From the NCBI RefSeq assembly GCF_000716605.1, contig NZ_JNXE01000042.1:62001-126000 (forward strand): 64,000 bases of DNA, given 5' to 3'. Numbering within the stretch: the first letter of the stretch is position 1; each line of letters begins with the position of its first letter. Both the position numbers and the translations under genes were made by a program. Positions 55,160 through 64,000 of this stretch are shown one piece after another. The stretch comes from Streptomyces sp. NRRL F-525. Lineage in GTDB: Bacteria > Actinomycetota > Actinomycetes > Streptomycetales > Streptomycetaceae. A model generated the notes under the pieces. It did not search any database. It was not told the origin of the DNA and worked only from the letters and a program-made list of their open reading frames with translations.

Positions 55160-57046
55160 GTGAGCGACACACAGACCCTGATCGAGAACCGTCCGCCGTC
55201 CGTGGCGGGCCTCTTCCTGGAGCGCGTGGCGGCCACGCCGGACGCCGAGGCCTACCGCTACCCGGTGCCGGCGGCCTCCGGTGCGGGCCCCGACGAGTGG
55301 AAGTCGCTGACCTGGGCGCAGGCCGCCGAGCAGGTCTTCGCGATCGCGGCCGGTCTGATCGAACTGGGCGTCCAGCCCGAGGAGCGTGTCGCGCTCGCCT
55401 CCGCCACCCGCGTCGAGTGGATCCTCGCCGACCTGGGCATCCTGTGCGCCGGCGCCGCCACGACCACGGTGTACCCGCAGACCAACGCCGACGAGTCGAC
55501 CTTCATCCTCGCCGACTCCGGCAGCAGGGTCCTCATCGCGGAGGACGCGGCGCAGCTCGCCAAGGCGCGCGAGAAGCGCGCCGACCTGCCCGAGCTGACG
55601 CACGTCGTGGTCATCGACCCGACCGGCGTCGAGACCGGAGCCGACGAGGGCGACTGGGTGCTCACCCTCGCCGAGCTGGAGCAGCGCGGCGCCGCGTACC
55701 TGGAGAAGAACCCGGACCTGATCAAGGAGCGGGTCGCGGCCATCACCAAGGACCAGCTCGCGACGATCATCTACACCTCGGGAACGACCGGCCGCCCCAA
55801 GGGAGTCCGCCTCCCGCACGACAACTGGTCCTACCTCGCCAAGGCCATCGCCGCGACCGGCCTCCTCGGCCCCGAGGACGTCCAGTACCTGTGGCTGCCC
55901 CTCGCCCACGTCTTCGGCAAGGTGCTCACCTCCGGGCACATCGAGATCGGGCACGTCACCGCCGTGGACGGCCGGGTCGACAAGATCATCGAGAACCTGC
56001 CGGTCGTACAGCCGACGTACATGGCGGCCGTCCCGCGCATCTTCGAGAAGGTCTACAACGGCGTCGCGGCCAAGGCACGCGCGGGCGGCGCCTCCAAGTA
56101 CAAGATCTTCCAGTGGGCCGCCGAGGTCGCCCGCGAGTACGCCAAGGTCACCCAGGACAACTTCCGCCGCACCGGCACGGCCACCGCGCCCTTCGGCCTC
56201 GCCGCCAAGCACAAGGTCGCCGACGCGCTGGTCTACGCGAAGATCCGCGAGGCCTTCGGCGGCAAGCTGCGCGCCTGCGTCTCCGGATCGGCCGCGCTCG
56301 CGCCCGACATCGGCTACTTCTTCGCCGGCGCCGGCATCCACATCCTCGAGGGCTACGGCCTGACCGAGTCCTCCGCGGCCTCCTTCGTGAACCCCGGCGA
56401 GGCCTACCGCACCGGCACGGTCGGCAAGCCGCTGCCCGGCACGGAGGTGCGCATCGCGGACGACGGCGAGATCCTGCTGCGCGGCCCCGGCATCATGGAG
56501 GGCTACCACGGCCTCCCCGAGAAGACCGCCGAGGTCCTGGAATCCGACGGCTGGTTCCACACCGGCGACATCGGCGAGCTGTCCCCCGACGGCTACCTCC
56601 GCATCACGGACCGCAAGAAGGACCTGATCAAGACCTCCGGCGGCAAGTACATCGCCCCCGCCGAGGTCGAGGGTCAGTTCAAGGCCGTCTGCCCCTACGT
56701 CTCCAACATCCTGGTCCACGGCGCCGACCGGAACTTCTGCACCGCCCTCATCTCCCTCGACGAACCCTCCATCCTGGAATGGGCCAAGGAGAACGGCCTG
56801 GAGGGCAAGTCCTACGCCGAGGTCGTAGCCGCCCCCGCGACGGTCGCCCTGATCGAGGCCTACGTCAAGGAACTCAACGAGGGCCTCCAACGCTGGCAGA
56901 CCATCAAGAAGTTCCGCCTCCTCCCGCGCGACCTAGACGTGGAACACGGCGAGATCACCCCGAGCCTCAAGCTCAAGCGCCCGGTGGTGGAACGCGAGTA
57001 CAAGCACCTGATCGACGAGATGTACGCGGGCTCACGCGAGGCGTAG
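55160..57046 (+). CDS. Long-chain fatty-acid-CoA ligase (AMP-forming)
   Basis: A 628-residue ANL-superfamily enzyme that activates long-chain fatty acids with ATP and CoA. YTSGTTGRPKGVRLPHDN near residue 204-221 is the P-loop, ILEGYGLTESSAASF the A5 motif, GWFHTGDIGELSPDGYLRITDRK (in two pieces) the A7/A8 motifs with the hinge, and KTSGGKYIAP the CoA-binding loop. The length and N-terminal ENRPPSVAGLFLERV match FadD15-type enzymes. GTG 55160 follows GGAGG by 5 nt; the frame opens earlier at 55127. Cytoplasmic. Confidence 0.94.
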   Translation: MSDTQTLIENRPPSVAGLFLERVAATPDAEAYRYPVPAASGAGPDEWKSLTWAQAAEQVFAIAAGLIELGVQPEERVALASATRVEWILADLGILCAGAATTTVYPQTNADESTFILADSGSRVLIAEDAAQLAKAREKRADLPELTHVVVIDPTGVETGADEGDWVLTLAELEQRGAAYLEKNPDLIKERVAAITKDQLATIIYTSGTTGRPKGVRLPHDNWSYLAKAIAATGLLGPEDVQYLWLPLAHVFGKVLTSGHIEIGHVTAVDGRVDKIIENLPVVQPTYMAAVPRIFEKVYNGVAAKARAGGASKYKIFQWAAEVAREYAKVTQDNFRRTGTATAPFGLAAKHKVADALVYAKIREAFGGKLRACVSGSAALAPDIGYFFAGAGIHILEGYGLTESSAASFVNPGEAYRTGTVGKPLPGTEVRIADDGEILLRGPGIMEGYHGLPEKTAEVLESDGWFHTGDIGELSPDGYLRITDRKKDLIKTSGGKYIAPAEVEGQFKAVCPYVSNILVHGADRNFCTALISLDEPSILEWAKENGLEGKSYAEVVAAPATVALIEAYVKELNEGLQRWQTIKKFRLLPRDLDVEHGEITPSLKLKRPVVEREYKHLIDEMYAGSREA

Positions 57047-57053
57047 TCATGTT

Positions 57054-57087
57054 GATGGCCCGCGCCCCGAAGGGGCCGCGGGCCATC
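57054..57087. terminator. Terminator between acyl-CoA synthetase and receiver gene
   Basis: GATGGCCCGCG (57054-57064) pairs with CGCGGGCCATC (57077-57087), with CCCC/GGGG inside and one bulge. It lies between convergent genes. Confidence 0.85.
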
Positions 57088-57117
57088 AGGGGCGCGGGGA
57101 ACTGCGCGACAAGCCCC
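57086..57117. repeat. Second copy of the arm of the 23252 element
   Basis: The sequence around GCGCGGGGAACTGCGCGACA matches, in reverse complement, the left arm and its inner flank at 23261-23294 (GTCGCGCAGTTCCCCGCGCC) with single-base differences, and then continues with AGCCCCCACCGG. A dispersed repeat family, here next to a terminator stem. Confidence 0.75.
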
Positions 57118-57152
57118 CACCGGCCCGCAGGCAACAACGCACCCACCGCGCC

Positions 57153-57728
57153 CTAACGCCGCCGCAGATCCCTCACCAGCTGCCCCATCTCCCGCACCTG
57201 AACCCGAAGTTCCCCCACCTCAACAATCGAACTCGCAGCCATCCGCGCCTCAATCTCCTTGAGCCGCAACGCCAGTTCATCGAACTGCCCCTGCTCCCGC
57301 GCCAGCATCCGCTCCAACAACTGGTTCTTACGGTGCAGTTCAAGAAACACGCTGACCTTGGCCCGCAACACCCAGGGATCGAACGGCTTGGTCAGATAGT
57401 CGGCCGCACCCGTGGCATACCCCCGAAACGCATACCCCGCATCCGCGTCCGTGCCGGTGAGAAAGATGATCGGCACGTCCTTGGTCTGATCGAGCCGCTT
57501 GATGTTCGCCGCGGTCTCGAACCCGTCCATGCCCGGCATCCGGATGTCCAGCAGAACCACCGCGAACCGCTGCCGCAGCAGCGCCTTCATCGCCTCCTCG
57601 CCCGAACGAGCCCGTACCAGCGGCTCGTTGAGGGACCCCAGGACGGCCTCCAGCGCGACCAGGTTGTCCTCCATGTCGTCGACCAGGAGGATGCCGGCAC
57701 TTTCGTCGGTCGTTGCCTCAGCGCTCAT
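57153..57728 (-). CDS. Response regulator receiver protein without DNA-binding domain
   Basis: A 191-residue protein. Residues 12-125 are a receiver domain: DD at 17-18, the phosphorylated Asp61 (VLLDIRMPGMDGFE), Thr91 and Lys114 (LTKPFD). Residues 125-190 form a coiled coil (FLELHRKNQLLERMLAREQG) instead of an output domain. The gene follows the hybrid kinase gene by 12 bp, same strand, and is likely co-expressed. The arrangement resembles osaB beside the hybrid kinase osaA of S. coelicolor; orthology cannot be shown from this sequence alone. Confidence 0.85.
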   Translation of the reverse strand: MSAEATTDESAGILLVDDMEDNLVALEAVLGSLNEPLVRARSGEEAMKALLRQRFAVVLLDIRMPGMDGFETAANIKRLDQTKDVPIIFLTGTDADAGYAFRGYATGAADYLTKPFDPWVLRAKVSVFLELHRKNQLLERMLAREQGQFDELALRLKEIEARMAASSIVEVGELRVQVREMGQLVRDLRRR

Positions 57729-57740
57729 GATGACTGTGCC

Positions 57741-60700
57741 TCACTCAGTCGTCGGCGGTGCCGCCGTCTCCCCTGAAGTACCCGGATCCGCCACCGTGAT
57801 GTCCTCGGACGCGGCGCCGGCCTCGCCCTCGGGATCCAGCAGCGCGCAGACGACCGTCAACAACTGATCGACATCCACCGGCTTCGGTACGTAGTCGTTC
57901 GCGCCCCGCGCGATGGACTTCTCCCGGTCGCCCGGCATCGCCTTCGCGGTGAGCGCGACGATGGGCAGCCCGGTCCAGCGCGGAGCGCGGCGGATGGCGG
58001 CGATGGTCTCGTACCCGTCCATCTCCGGCATCATGATGTCCATCAGCACGAGTTCGACGTCCGGGTTGCGCTCCAGCGTCTCGATGCCCTCACGCCCGTT
58101 CTCCGCGTAGAGCACCGGCATCCCGACCCGCCCCAGCACATGGGTGAGCGCGAAGACGTTGCGGATGTCGTCGTCCACGATCAACACCCGCCGCCCGGGC
58201 AGCACTTGACCCGCCCGCCCGGCCTTCCACGCCTCCAGCTTGGTGGGCGTCGGCCACGAGTCGTCCACCTCGGTCGAGGTGTACGGCTCACTGGACAACT
58301 GCTCGGCCAGCAGCGGGAGTTCGCGGTCCTCGGTGAGCGGCGCGCCGCCCGCCGCGTGCCCGGGGCTGACCACGGGGACGTAGAGAGTGAAGGTGGACCC
58401 CCGTCCCGGCTCGCTCTCGGCGACGATACGGCCGCCCAACAGGCCCGCGATCTCACGGCTGATGGACAACCCGAGCCCCGTACCGCCGTACTTGCGGTTG
58501 GTCGTGCCGTCGGCCTGCTGGAACGCCTCGAAGATCACCGGGAGTTTCTCGGCGGCGATGCCGATCCCGGTGTCGGAGACGGCGAACACGATGACCTCGT
58601 CGCTGTCGTCGCAGTAGCGGTGCTCCGGGTCCTTGACCCGGTTGACGCGGAGTTCGACGCGGCCCGTCGCGGTGAACTTGATGGCGTTGGACAGCAGGTT
58701 GCGCAGGATCTGCTGGAGCCGCTGCTCGTCCGACCACAGCTCGCGCGGTACGTCCTCGCCGACCGACACCTCGAAGGAGAGCCCCCGGTCCAGGGTGAGC
58801 GGGCGGAACGTGGCGTGGACGTAGTCGAGGAGCTTGATGAGCGGGAGCCGCTTCGGGCGTACGTCCATGCGGCCGGCCTCGATCTTCGACAGGTCGAGGA
58901 TGTCGTTGATGAGCTGGAGGAGGTCCGAGCCGGAGCGGTGGATCGTGGTCGCGAACTGCACTTCCTGGTCGGAGAGTCGGCCGTCCGGGTTGTCGGAGAG
59001 CAGCCGGGCCAGGATCAGCAGCGAGTTCAGCGGGGTCCGCAGCTCATGGCTCATGTTCGCCAGGAACTCCGACTTGTACTGCGAGGAGGTCGCCAACAGG
59101 GCAGCCTTCTCCTCCAGTTCGGCGTTGGACCGCTGCAACTCGGCCTGCTGCTTCTGGAGTTCGTCCGAACGTTCCTGCAACTGCGTGGCCAGCCGCTGGG
59201 ACTGGCCGAGCAGGGACTCCGTGCGGGAGTTGGCGATGATGGTGTTGATTGCGACGCCGATGGTGTTCACGAACTGGTCGAAGAAGGCCAGGTGGACGTC
59301 GGAGAAGCGGGAGAACGAGGCCAGTTCGATCACGCCGAGGAGTTTGTCCTCGAAGATGATCGGGATGATGACCACGCTCGCCGGGGCGGCTTCCCCGAGC
59401 CCGCTGTTGATCTTGATGTAGTCCGGCGGGGCCTCCTCCACCAGGATCCGCTTCTTCTCCCGCGCCGCCTGCCGCACCAGCCCGTGCACCGGCATGGCGC
59501 CCGTGTCCACGGTCGCGGCCTGCGCCGACCCGTACCCGGCGATGAAGGCAAGTCCCTTGGCAGGGATGGCCGTTCGCAGGCTGTCCTCGTCGGGATCGGC
59601 CAGGAAGAACGCCCCGTACTGCGCGTTCACCAGCGGGGTCAGCTCGCGCAGGATCAGGTCGGCGACCTCCATCAGGTCCCGGTGCCCCTGCATCAGCGCG
59701 GCGAGGCGGGCCAGGTTCGACTCCAGCCAGTCCTTCGCGCGGGTCGTCTCGCGGAGGTTGGCCACCATCAGGTTGATGTTGTCCTTGAGCTCGGTGACCT
59801 CGCCCTGGGTCTCCACCGTGATCGAGCGGGACATGTCGCCCTGCGCCACCGCCGAGGCCACCTCGGCGATCGCGCGGACCTGCGTGGTGAGGTTGAGTGC
59901 GAGTTCGTTCACGTTGGTCGTCAGGCGCTTCCAGGTGCCGTAGACGCCCTCCACCCTTGCCTGGCCGCCGAGTTGGCCCTCGGAACCGACCTCGCGCGCC
60001 ACCCGGGTGACCTCGGACGAGAAGGACGACAGCGTGTCGACCATCGTGTTGATGGTGGTCTTCAGCTCCAGGATCTCGCCGCGCGCGTCCACGTCGATCT
60101 TCTTCGACAGGTCGCCCTGCGCCACCGCCGTCGCGACCTGCGCGATGTTCCGTACCTGCGAAGTCAGGTTGTCGGCCATGTAGTTGACGTTGTCGGTCAG
60201 GTCCCGCCAGACACCCGAGACGCCCAACACCTGGGCCCGGCCGCCGAGTCGGCCGTCCGTGCCGACCTCGCGGGCCACCCGGGTCACCTCGTCGGCGAAG
60301 GCGCGCAGCTGCTCCACCATCGTGTTGACGGTGTCCTTGAGTTCGAGGATCTCACCGCGCGCGTCGACGGTGATCTTCTTCGACAGGTCGCCGTTGGCCA
60401 CGGCGGTGGTGACCTGGGCGATGTTCCGCACCTGTGAAGTCAGGTTCAGGGCCATGAAGTTGACGTTGTCCGTGAGGTCCTTCCAGACGCCGCTGACGCC
60501 CCGCACCTGCGCCTGTCCGCCGAGGTTGCCCTCGGTGCCGACCTCACGGGCCACGCGGGTGACCTCGTCGGCGAAGGCGGAGAGCTGGTCCACCATCGTG
60601 TTGATCGTGGACTTCAGCTCCAGGATCTCGCCCTTGGCCTCCACCGTGATCTTCTTGCCGAGGTCGCCCTGCGCGACGGCGGTCGACACGAGGGCGATGT

Positions 60701-61892
60701 TCCTGACCTGTGAAGTCAGGTTGTCCGCCATGAAGTTGACGTTGTCGGTGAGGTCTTTCCAGACGCCGCTCACGCCCCGCACTTGAGCGCGCCCGCCGAG
60801 GTTGCCCTCGGTGCCGACCTCGCGGGCGACGCGGGTGACCTCGTCCGCGAAGGCGGAGAGCTGGTCGACCATCGTGTTGATGGTCGACTTCAACTCCAGG
60901 ATCTCGCCCTGCGCGTCGACCGTGATCTTCTGTGACAGGTCGCCGTTGGCAACGGCGGTGGTCACCTGGGCGATGTTCCGCACCTGTGAAGTCAGGTTCG
61001 ACGCCATGAAGTTGACGTTGTCGGTGAGGTCCTTCCAGACCCCGGACACGCCCCGCACCTGCGCGCGACCGCCCAACTGCCCCTCGGTGCCCACCTCTCG
61101 GGCGACGCGCGTCACCTCGTCCGCGAAGGCCGACAGCTGGTCGACCATCGTGTTCACGGTGAGCTTGAGTTCGAGCAGCTCACCGGTCGCCTCGACCGTG
61201 ACCGTACGGGTCAGGTCACCGCGCGCCACCGCCGTCGTCACGAGGGCGATGTCCCGCACCTGCGCCGTCAGCCGGGACGCCATCGTGTTGACCGCCTCGG
61301 TCACATCGCGCCAACTCCCGGACAGCCGTGTCACCTTGGCGCGGCCGCCGAGTCTGCCCTCGGTGCCAACCTCGCGGGCCACCCGGGTCACCTCGCCGGT
61401 GAACAGGGAGAGTTGGTCCACCATCTTGTTCACGGCCCGGCCCAGATGCCGTAGGTCACCGCGCAACTGCCTGCTGCCGTCGTGCAGATCGACCCGCTGG
61501 GTCAGATCGCCGCCCGCCACCGCGTCCAGTACCCGGGTCGCGTTGGCGGCCGGGGCGACCAGGGCGTCGAGGAGCTGGTTGACGTCGTTGACGCGGGAGG
61601 TCCAGCCGCCCTGGCCGGGGCTGGCCGAGAGGCGCTCGTCCAGGCGGCCGTGGCGGATCAGCTCCCGCCGGACGCGCTGCGTCTCGGAGTTGAAGTGGGT
61701 GCTGCGGTCCATGATCTGGTTGAAGGCGGCGGTCAGTTCGGCCACCATGCCGTGGCCCGTCTCCGGCGCCTTCGTGAAGTCGCCGTCGCGGGCGGCCGTC
61801 ATCACGGCGAGCAGCGGACGGAGATCGGATGCTCGAATCCAGTCGTCTTTCTGACCGACTTCGAGCACACGCGTAGCACTGTTCTCACTCAT
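57741..61892 (-). CDS. Soluble poly-HAMP hybrid histidine kinase
   Basis: A 1383-residue protein without membrane helices. Residues about 30-715 form a chain of HAMP domains; six copies of [13 protein letters not shown] units repeat at exactly 92 residues. A GAF domain (about 735-890), a coiled coil, the HisKA domain with His near 950 ([13 protein letters not shown]), HATPase_c ([24 protein letters not shown]) and a C-terminal receiver with Asp near 1285 ([15 protein letters not shown]) follow. ATG 61892 starts the conserved protein; the frame stays open to 63167 but overlaps the divergent gene. Relatives include S. coelicolor OsaA and fungal group III kinases, both tied to osmotic stress. 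Confidence 0.9.
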   Translation of the reverse strand: MSENSATRVLEVGQKDDWIRASDLRPLLAVMTAARDGDFTKAPETGHGMVAELTAAFNQIMDRSTHFNSETQRVRRELIRHGRLDERLSASPGQGGWTSRVNDVNQLLDALVAPAANATRVLDAVAGGDLTQRVDLHDGSRQLRGDLRHLGRAVNKMVDQLSLFTGEVTRVAREVGTEGRLGGRAKVTRLSGSWRDVTEAVNTMASRLTAQVRDIALVTTAVARGDLTRTVTVEATGELLELKLTVNTMVDQLSAFADEVTRVAREVGTEGQLGGRAQVRGVSGVWKDLTDNVNFMASNLTSQVRNIAQVTTAVANGDLSQKITVDAQGEILELKSTINTMVDQLSAFADEVTRVAREVGTEGNLGGRAQVRGVSGVWKDLTDNVNFMADNLTSQVRNIALVSTAVAQGDLGKKITVEAKGEILELKSTINTMVDQLSAFADEVTRVAREVGTEGNLGGQAQVRGVSGVWKDLTDNVNFMALNLTSQVRNIAQVTTAVANGDLSKKITVDARGEILELKDTVNTMVEQLRAFADEVTRVAREVGTDGRLGGRAQVLGVSGVWRDLTDNVNYMADNLTSQVRNIAQVATAVAQGDLSKKIDVDARGEILELKTTINTMVDTLSSFSSEVTRVAREVGSEGQLGGQARVEGVYGTWKRLTTNVNELALNLTTQVRAIAEVASAVAQGDMSRSITVETQGEVTELKDNINLMVANLRETTRAKDWLESNLARLAALMQGHRDLMEVADLILRELTPLVNAQYGAFFLADPDEDSLRTAIPAKGLAFIAGYGSAQAATVDTGAMPVHGLVRQAAREKKRILVEEAPPDYIKINSGLGEAAPASVVIIPIIFEDKLLGVIELASFSRFSDVHLAFFDQFVNTIGVAINTIIANSRTESLLGQSQRLATQLQERSDELQKQQAELQRSNAELEEKAALLATSSQYKSEFLANMSHELRTPLNSLLILARLLSDNPDGRLSDQEVQFATTIHRSGSDLLQLINDILDLSKIEAGRMDVRPKRLPLIKLLDYVHATFRPLTLDRGLSFEVSVGEDVPRELWSDEQRLQQILRNLLSNAIKFTATGRVELRVNRVKDPEHRYCDDSDEVIVFAVSDTGIGIAAEKLPVIFEAFQQADGTTNRKYGGTGLGLSISREIAGLLGGRIVAESEPGRGSTFTLYVPVVSPGHAAGGAPLTEDRELPLLAEQLSSEPYTSTEVDDSWPTPTKLEAWKAGRAGQVLPGRRVLIVDDDIRNVFALTHVLGRVGMPVLYAENGREGIETLERNPDVELVLMDIMMPEMDGYETIAAIRRAPRWTGLPIVALTAKAMPGDREKSIARGANDYVPKPVDVDQLLTVVCALLDPEGEAGAASEDITVADPGTSGETAAPPTTE
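59740..61560 (-). repeat. 276-bp coding repeats of the HAMP array
   Basis: The codons for VTRVAREVG occur at 61387, 61111, 60835, 60559, 60283 and 60007, always 276 bp apart (92 codons), so no insertion or deletion has occurred among six units. Units are very similar in protein sequence ([20 protein letters not shown] in most of them). Confidence 0.85.
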
Positions 61893-61994
61893 GGCGGCCC
61901 ACTTCGGTAACTCGGCGCTTATGCGCGCGGTCAGTCTGTCACTCTGTCCGCATCGATCGAGGCGTATTCGTCCGAACTGCTCGGGGAGCTGCGC

Positions 61995-63893
61995 ATGGGG
62001 GCCATACCCACGCAACGGGAGACCACTTGGCGTGCTCCCGATGCGCCCGCGCACCCCGGCGCGGACCGGCGTACGACGGTGCGCGCCACGCTCTCCGGCA
62101 GCCCCCTCGCACCCGGTTCCGCCCGCGGACTGGTGCGCGCCGCGCTCCGTGAGTGGGCCGAACTCGGCCTGCCCGGCACCGAGAAGCTCACCGACCGGCT
62201 GGTCGACGACGCGATGGTCGTCGTCAGCGAACTCGTCACCAACGCGGTCGTGCACGCGGGCACGGACGTCGAGTTGGTGTGCCGTCTTGAGGACACCGAC
62301 TCGATCGTCGTCGAGGTCGCCGACCACCACCCCTCCCGCGCCCCGCGCGACAACAGCGCCGAACCGGCTTACGAGACACCGGAGTTCGGTCGCGGCCTGC
62401 GCCTCGTCTCCACCCTCGCCGAGGCCTGGGGCGTCACCTACCGCACCGGCGTCAAGACCGTCTGGGCCCGCCTGCCCGCCGAAGGCACCCCGGCCGCCGA
62501 GGAGTTGGAGACCTACGGCGGTGAACGCGGCCTGCGCGTAGCCGAGATCCTCGCCCCCGAACCCCAACGCGCCGAACGCGACCGGGACTGGCTCGGCCGC
62601 GGCGCGCTCTCCTTCCTCGCCGAGGCCTCCGACCTCCTCGCCGGACAGCTCGACGAGGATCTCGTCGCCGCGCTCGCCGGACAGCTGATCGTGCCGAGGC
62701 TGGCCGACTGGTGCGCCGTATGGCTGGAGGACGAGGCGATGGGCCGCGGCGGCGGCTGGGGCGAGGGCACCAGCGCCGGGCCGCGCCTCGCCCGCGTCTG
62801 GCACGGCAGCGAGAACCGCATCGAGGAACTGCGCGCCGCCCTGGAGAAGGACCCGCCCCGCCCGCCGGACACCCTGCGGCCCGTGTCCTACCCCTGGCCC
62901 GCCGACGCGCTGGGCCCGCACGGCACCCACGGCGCGGCACTGTCGTACCGCCTCATCGCGGGCGGCCGACCGCTCGGCACGCTGGTCATCGGGCGGTCCG
63001 GGCTGCCCCGCTTCCCCGACGAGGTCACCGGCCTGGTCGAGGACCTCAGCCGCCGCGTCGCGCTCGCCATCGGCGCGGCCCGCCAGTACGCCCGCCAGGC
63101 CACCATCAGCCGCGTCCTCCAGCGCGGCCTGCTGCCCGGCGCGGTCGCCGAGATCCCCGGCGTGCACAGCGCCCTCGTCTACGAACCGTGCGACAAGGGC
63201 GGCCCCAGCGGCGACTTCTACGACCTCTTCCCGGCCGGCGACGGCCGCTGGTGCTTCGCCCTCGGCGACGTTCAGGGCAAGGGCCCCGAGGCCGCCGTGG
63301 TGATCGGCCTGGCCCGCCCCTGGCTACGCCTGCTCGCCCGCGAGGGCTACGGCACGGCCGACGTCCTCGACCGCCTCAACCAGCTGCTCCTCGACGACGC
63401 CACCGAGGCCGCCGACGCGGCCGCCCACGCGCTCGTGGCCGCGGGCGGCATGCCGGGCCCGGTCGGCGACGGCCCCCGCTTCCTCTCCCTCCTCTACGGC
63501 GAGCTCGTCCCCTTCGACGGCGGCGTCCACTGCACCCTCGCCTCCGCCGGACACCCGCTGCCGCTGCTCCTCGGCCCGGACGGCAGCGTCGGTACGGCGG
63601 CCCGCCCGCAGACCCTCCTCGGGGTCATCGAGGACGTGACGTACACCAGCGAGACCTTCGAACTCCGGCCCGGCGACAGCCTGTTGTGCGTCACGGACGG
63701 GGTGACCGAGCGGCGCTCCGGCTCGGTCCAGTTCGACGACGGCGACGGGCTGGCGACCGCGCTCGCCGACTGCGCGGGGCTGAGCGCCGAGCTGATCGCG
63801 GAGCGGATCAAACGCCTGGTCCACGAGTTCGGTGGCCGCCCGCCGGAGGACGACATGGCGCTGCTGGTGCTCCAGGCGGAACAGGCGGAGTAG
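61995..63893 (+). CDS. HATPase-GAF-PP2C (SpoIIE-type) regulatory phosphatase
   Basis: A 632-residue multidomain regulator. Residues 25-150 are an RsbW-like ATPase/kinase domain (VVSELVTNAVVHAG N-box and FGRGLRLVSTL G-box), 190-360 a GAF-like domain, and 390-630 a PP2C phosphatase with GDFYDLFPAGDG, DVQGKGPEAA, DGVTERR and EDDMALLVL, so the metal-binding Asp residues are present. It could both phosphorylate and dephosphorylate an anti-sigma antagonist. GGGGAG precedes the ATG. Divergence from the hybrid kinase gene recalls osaC beside osaA in S. coelicolor, which resets SigB after osmotic stress; this is inference. Confidence 0.88.
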   Translation: MGAIPTQRETTWRAPDAPAHPGADRRTTVRATLSGSPLAPGSARGLVRAALREWAELGLPGTEKLTDRLVDDAMVVVSELVTNAVVHAGTDVELVCRLEDTDSIVVEVADHHPSRAPRDNSAEPAYETPEFGRGLRLVSTLAEAWGVTYRTGVKTVWARLPAEGTPAAEELETYGGERGLRVAEILAPEPQRAERDRDWLGRGALSFLAEASDLLAGQLDEDLVAALAGQLIVPRLADWCAVWLEDEAMGRGGGWGEGTSAGPRLARVWHGSENRIEELRAALEKDPPRPPDTLRPVSYPWPADALGPHGTHGAALSYRLIAGGRPLGTLVIGRSGLPRFPDEVTGLVEDLSRRVALAIGAARQYARQATISRVLQRGLLPGAVAEIPGVHSALVYEPCDKGGPSGDFYDLFPAGDGRWCFALGDVQGKGPEAAVVIGLARPWLRLLAREGYGTADVLDRLNQLLLDDATEAADAAAHALVAAGGMPGPVGDGPRFLSLLYGELVPFDGGVHCTLASAGHPLPLLLGPDGSVGTAARPQTLLGVIEDVTYTSETFELRPGDSLLCVTDGVTERRSGSVQFDDGDGLATALADCAGLSAELIAERIKRLVHEFGGRPPEDDMALLVLQAEQAE

Positions 63894-63924
63894 GCAGTCG
63901 TACCGGTGCTGGACAATGGAAGAC

Positions 63925-64000
63925 ATGCCTTCCGCACTCCCCGACGGCGATCCCGTCCCCGAAGACGGCGCACTGCCCGCACAGGCGCTCGCCGGGGCCG
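63925..64000 (+). CDS. hemW: HemW-like radical SAM protein, N-terminal fragment
   Basis: Only 25 codons are in the window: PSALPDGDPVPEDGALPAQA then LAGA. The start resembles the N-terminus of streptomycete HemW (radical SAM haem chaperone formerly called coproporphyrinogen oxidase-like), which usually follows the lepA and fadD-like genes. GGAAG precedes the ATG; ATG 63916 is a possible alternative. The catalytic CxxxCxxC lies beyond the end. Identity rests on short similarity and synteny. Confidence 0.6.
   Translation, partial: MPSALPDGDPVPEDGALPAQALAGA

Noticed and set aside
58140..60437. Open frame of 765 codons antisense to the hybrid kinase
   Set aside because: Repeats in it mirror the HAMP repeats; no domain of its own.
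61893..63167. N-terminal extension of the hybrid kinase to 1808 residues
   Set aside because: The extension is low-complexity antisense of the PP2C gene; conserved sequence begins at MSENSATRV (61892).

Overview
The window reads as a chromosomal segment of a Streptomyces or very close relative. It is strongly GC-rich with G/C-biased third codon positions, many GTG starts, twin-arginine export, leaderless promoters and a gene order typical of streptomycete core chromosome (rne, rplU, rpmA, obgE, proB, proA, nadD, rsfS, leuS, comEA, comEC, holA, rpsT, lepA, hemW). No transposase, integrase, phage gene, CRISPR array or rRNA was seen.

Layout. (1) 1-8380: the 3' end of a TIGR03960 radical SAM gene and, about 7 kb on, its usual partner of the DUF2344/TIGR03936 family. 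Between them lie accessory genes: DUF899, Rrf2, NmrA-like reductase, MmyB-type regulator, SDR, isochorismatase-like protein, TetR, a broken acetyltransferase, an intact acetyltransferase and a repetitive hydrophobic protein. Three regulator/enzyme pairs are divergent and each intergenic gap holds a visible inverted repeat. (2) 8644-15042: a very large RNase E/G with basic low-complexity arms, then L21, L27 and ObgE. (3) 15268-23243: secreted PhoD phosphatase, then a wall-glycopolymer-like cluster of sulfotransferase, IspD-SDR fusion (CDP-ribitol type), TagF-like polymerase with an N-terminal membrane domain, and a GT2 glycosyltransferase. (4) 23252-34169: a 222-bp inverted-repeat element, proB, a conserved unknown, proA, two related membrane proteins, an M48 protease, two 53-residue membrane proteins, nadD, a degenerate LCP/LytR_C protein, rsfS and a histidine phosphatase. 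(5) 34263-37522: two identical tRNA-Ala(GGC) genes flanking an MmyB regulator/MFS exporter pair and two tiny Cys-rich proteins. (6) 37650-40594: a translationally coupled membrane haem-like protein and NuoF-like flavoprotein/ferredoxin. (7) 40834-43918: leucine leader peptide, attenuator and leuS. (8) 44071-57046: membrane coiled-coil protein, degV, comEA, comEC, an N-acetyltransferase, holA, rpsT, lepA and a long-chain acyl-CoA synthetase. (9) 57153-63893: a signalling module of a receiver protein, a soluble poly-HAMP hybrid histidine kinase and a divergent HATPase-GAF-PP2C protein, followed by the 5' end of hemW.

Most genes are housekeeping. The parts that stand out are the leucine attenuator, the NuoF-like/membrane redox pair with a missing cluster cysteine, the kinase whose HAMP array repeats in exact 276-bp steps, the sulfotransferase-containing wall polymer cluster with an unusual 5' leader, the duplicated tRNA genes around an islet, and recurring TACTCT-N6-start leaderless promoters.
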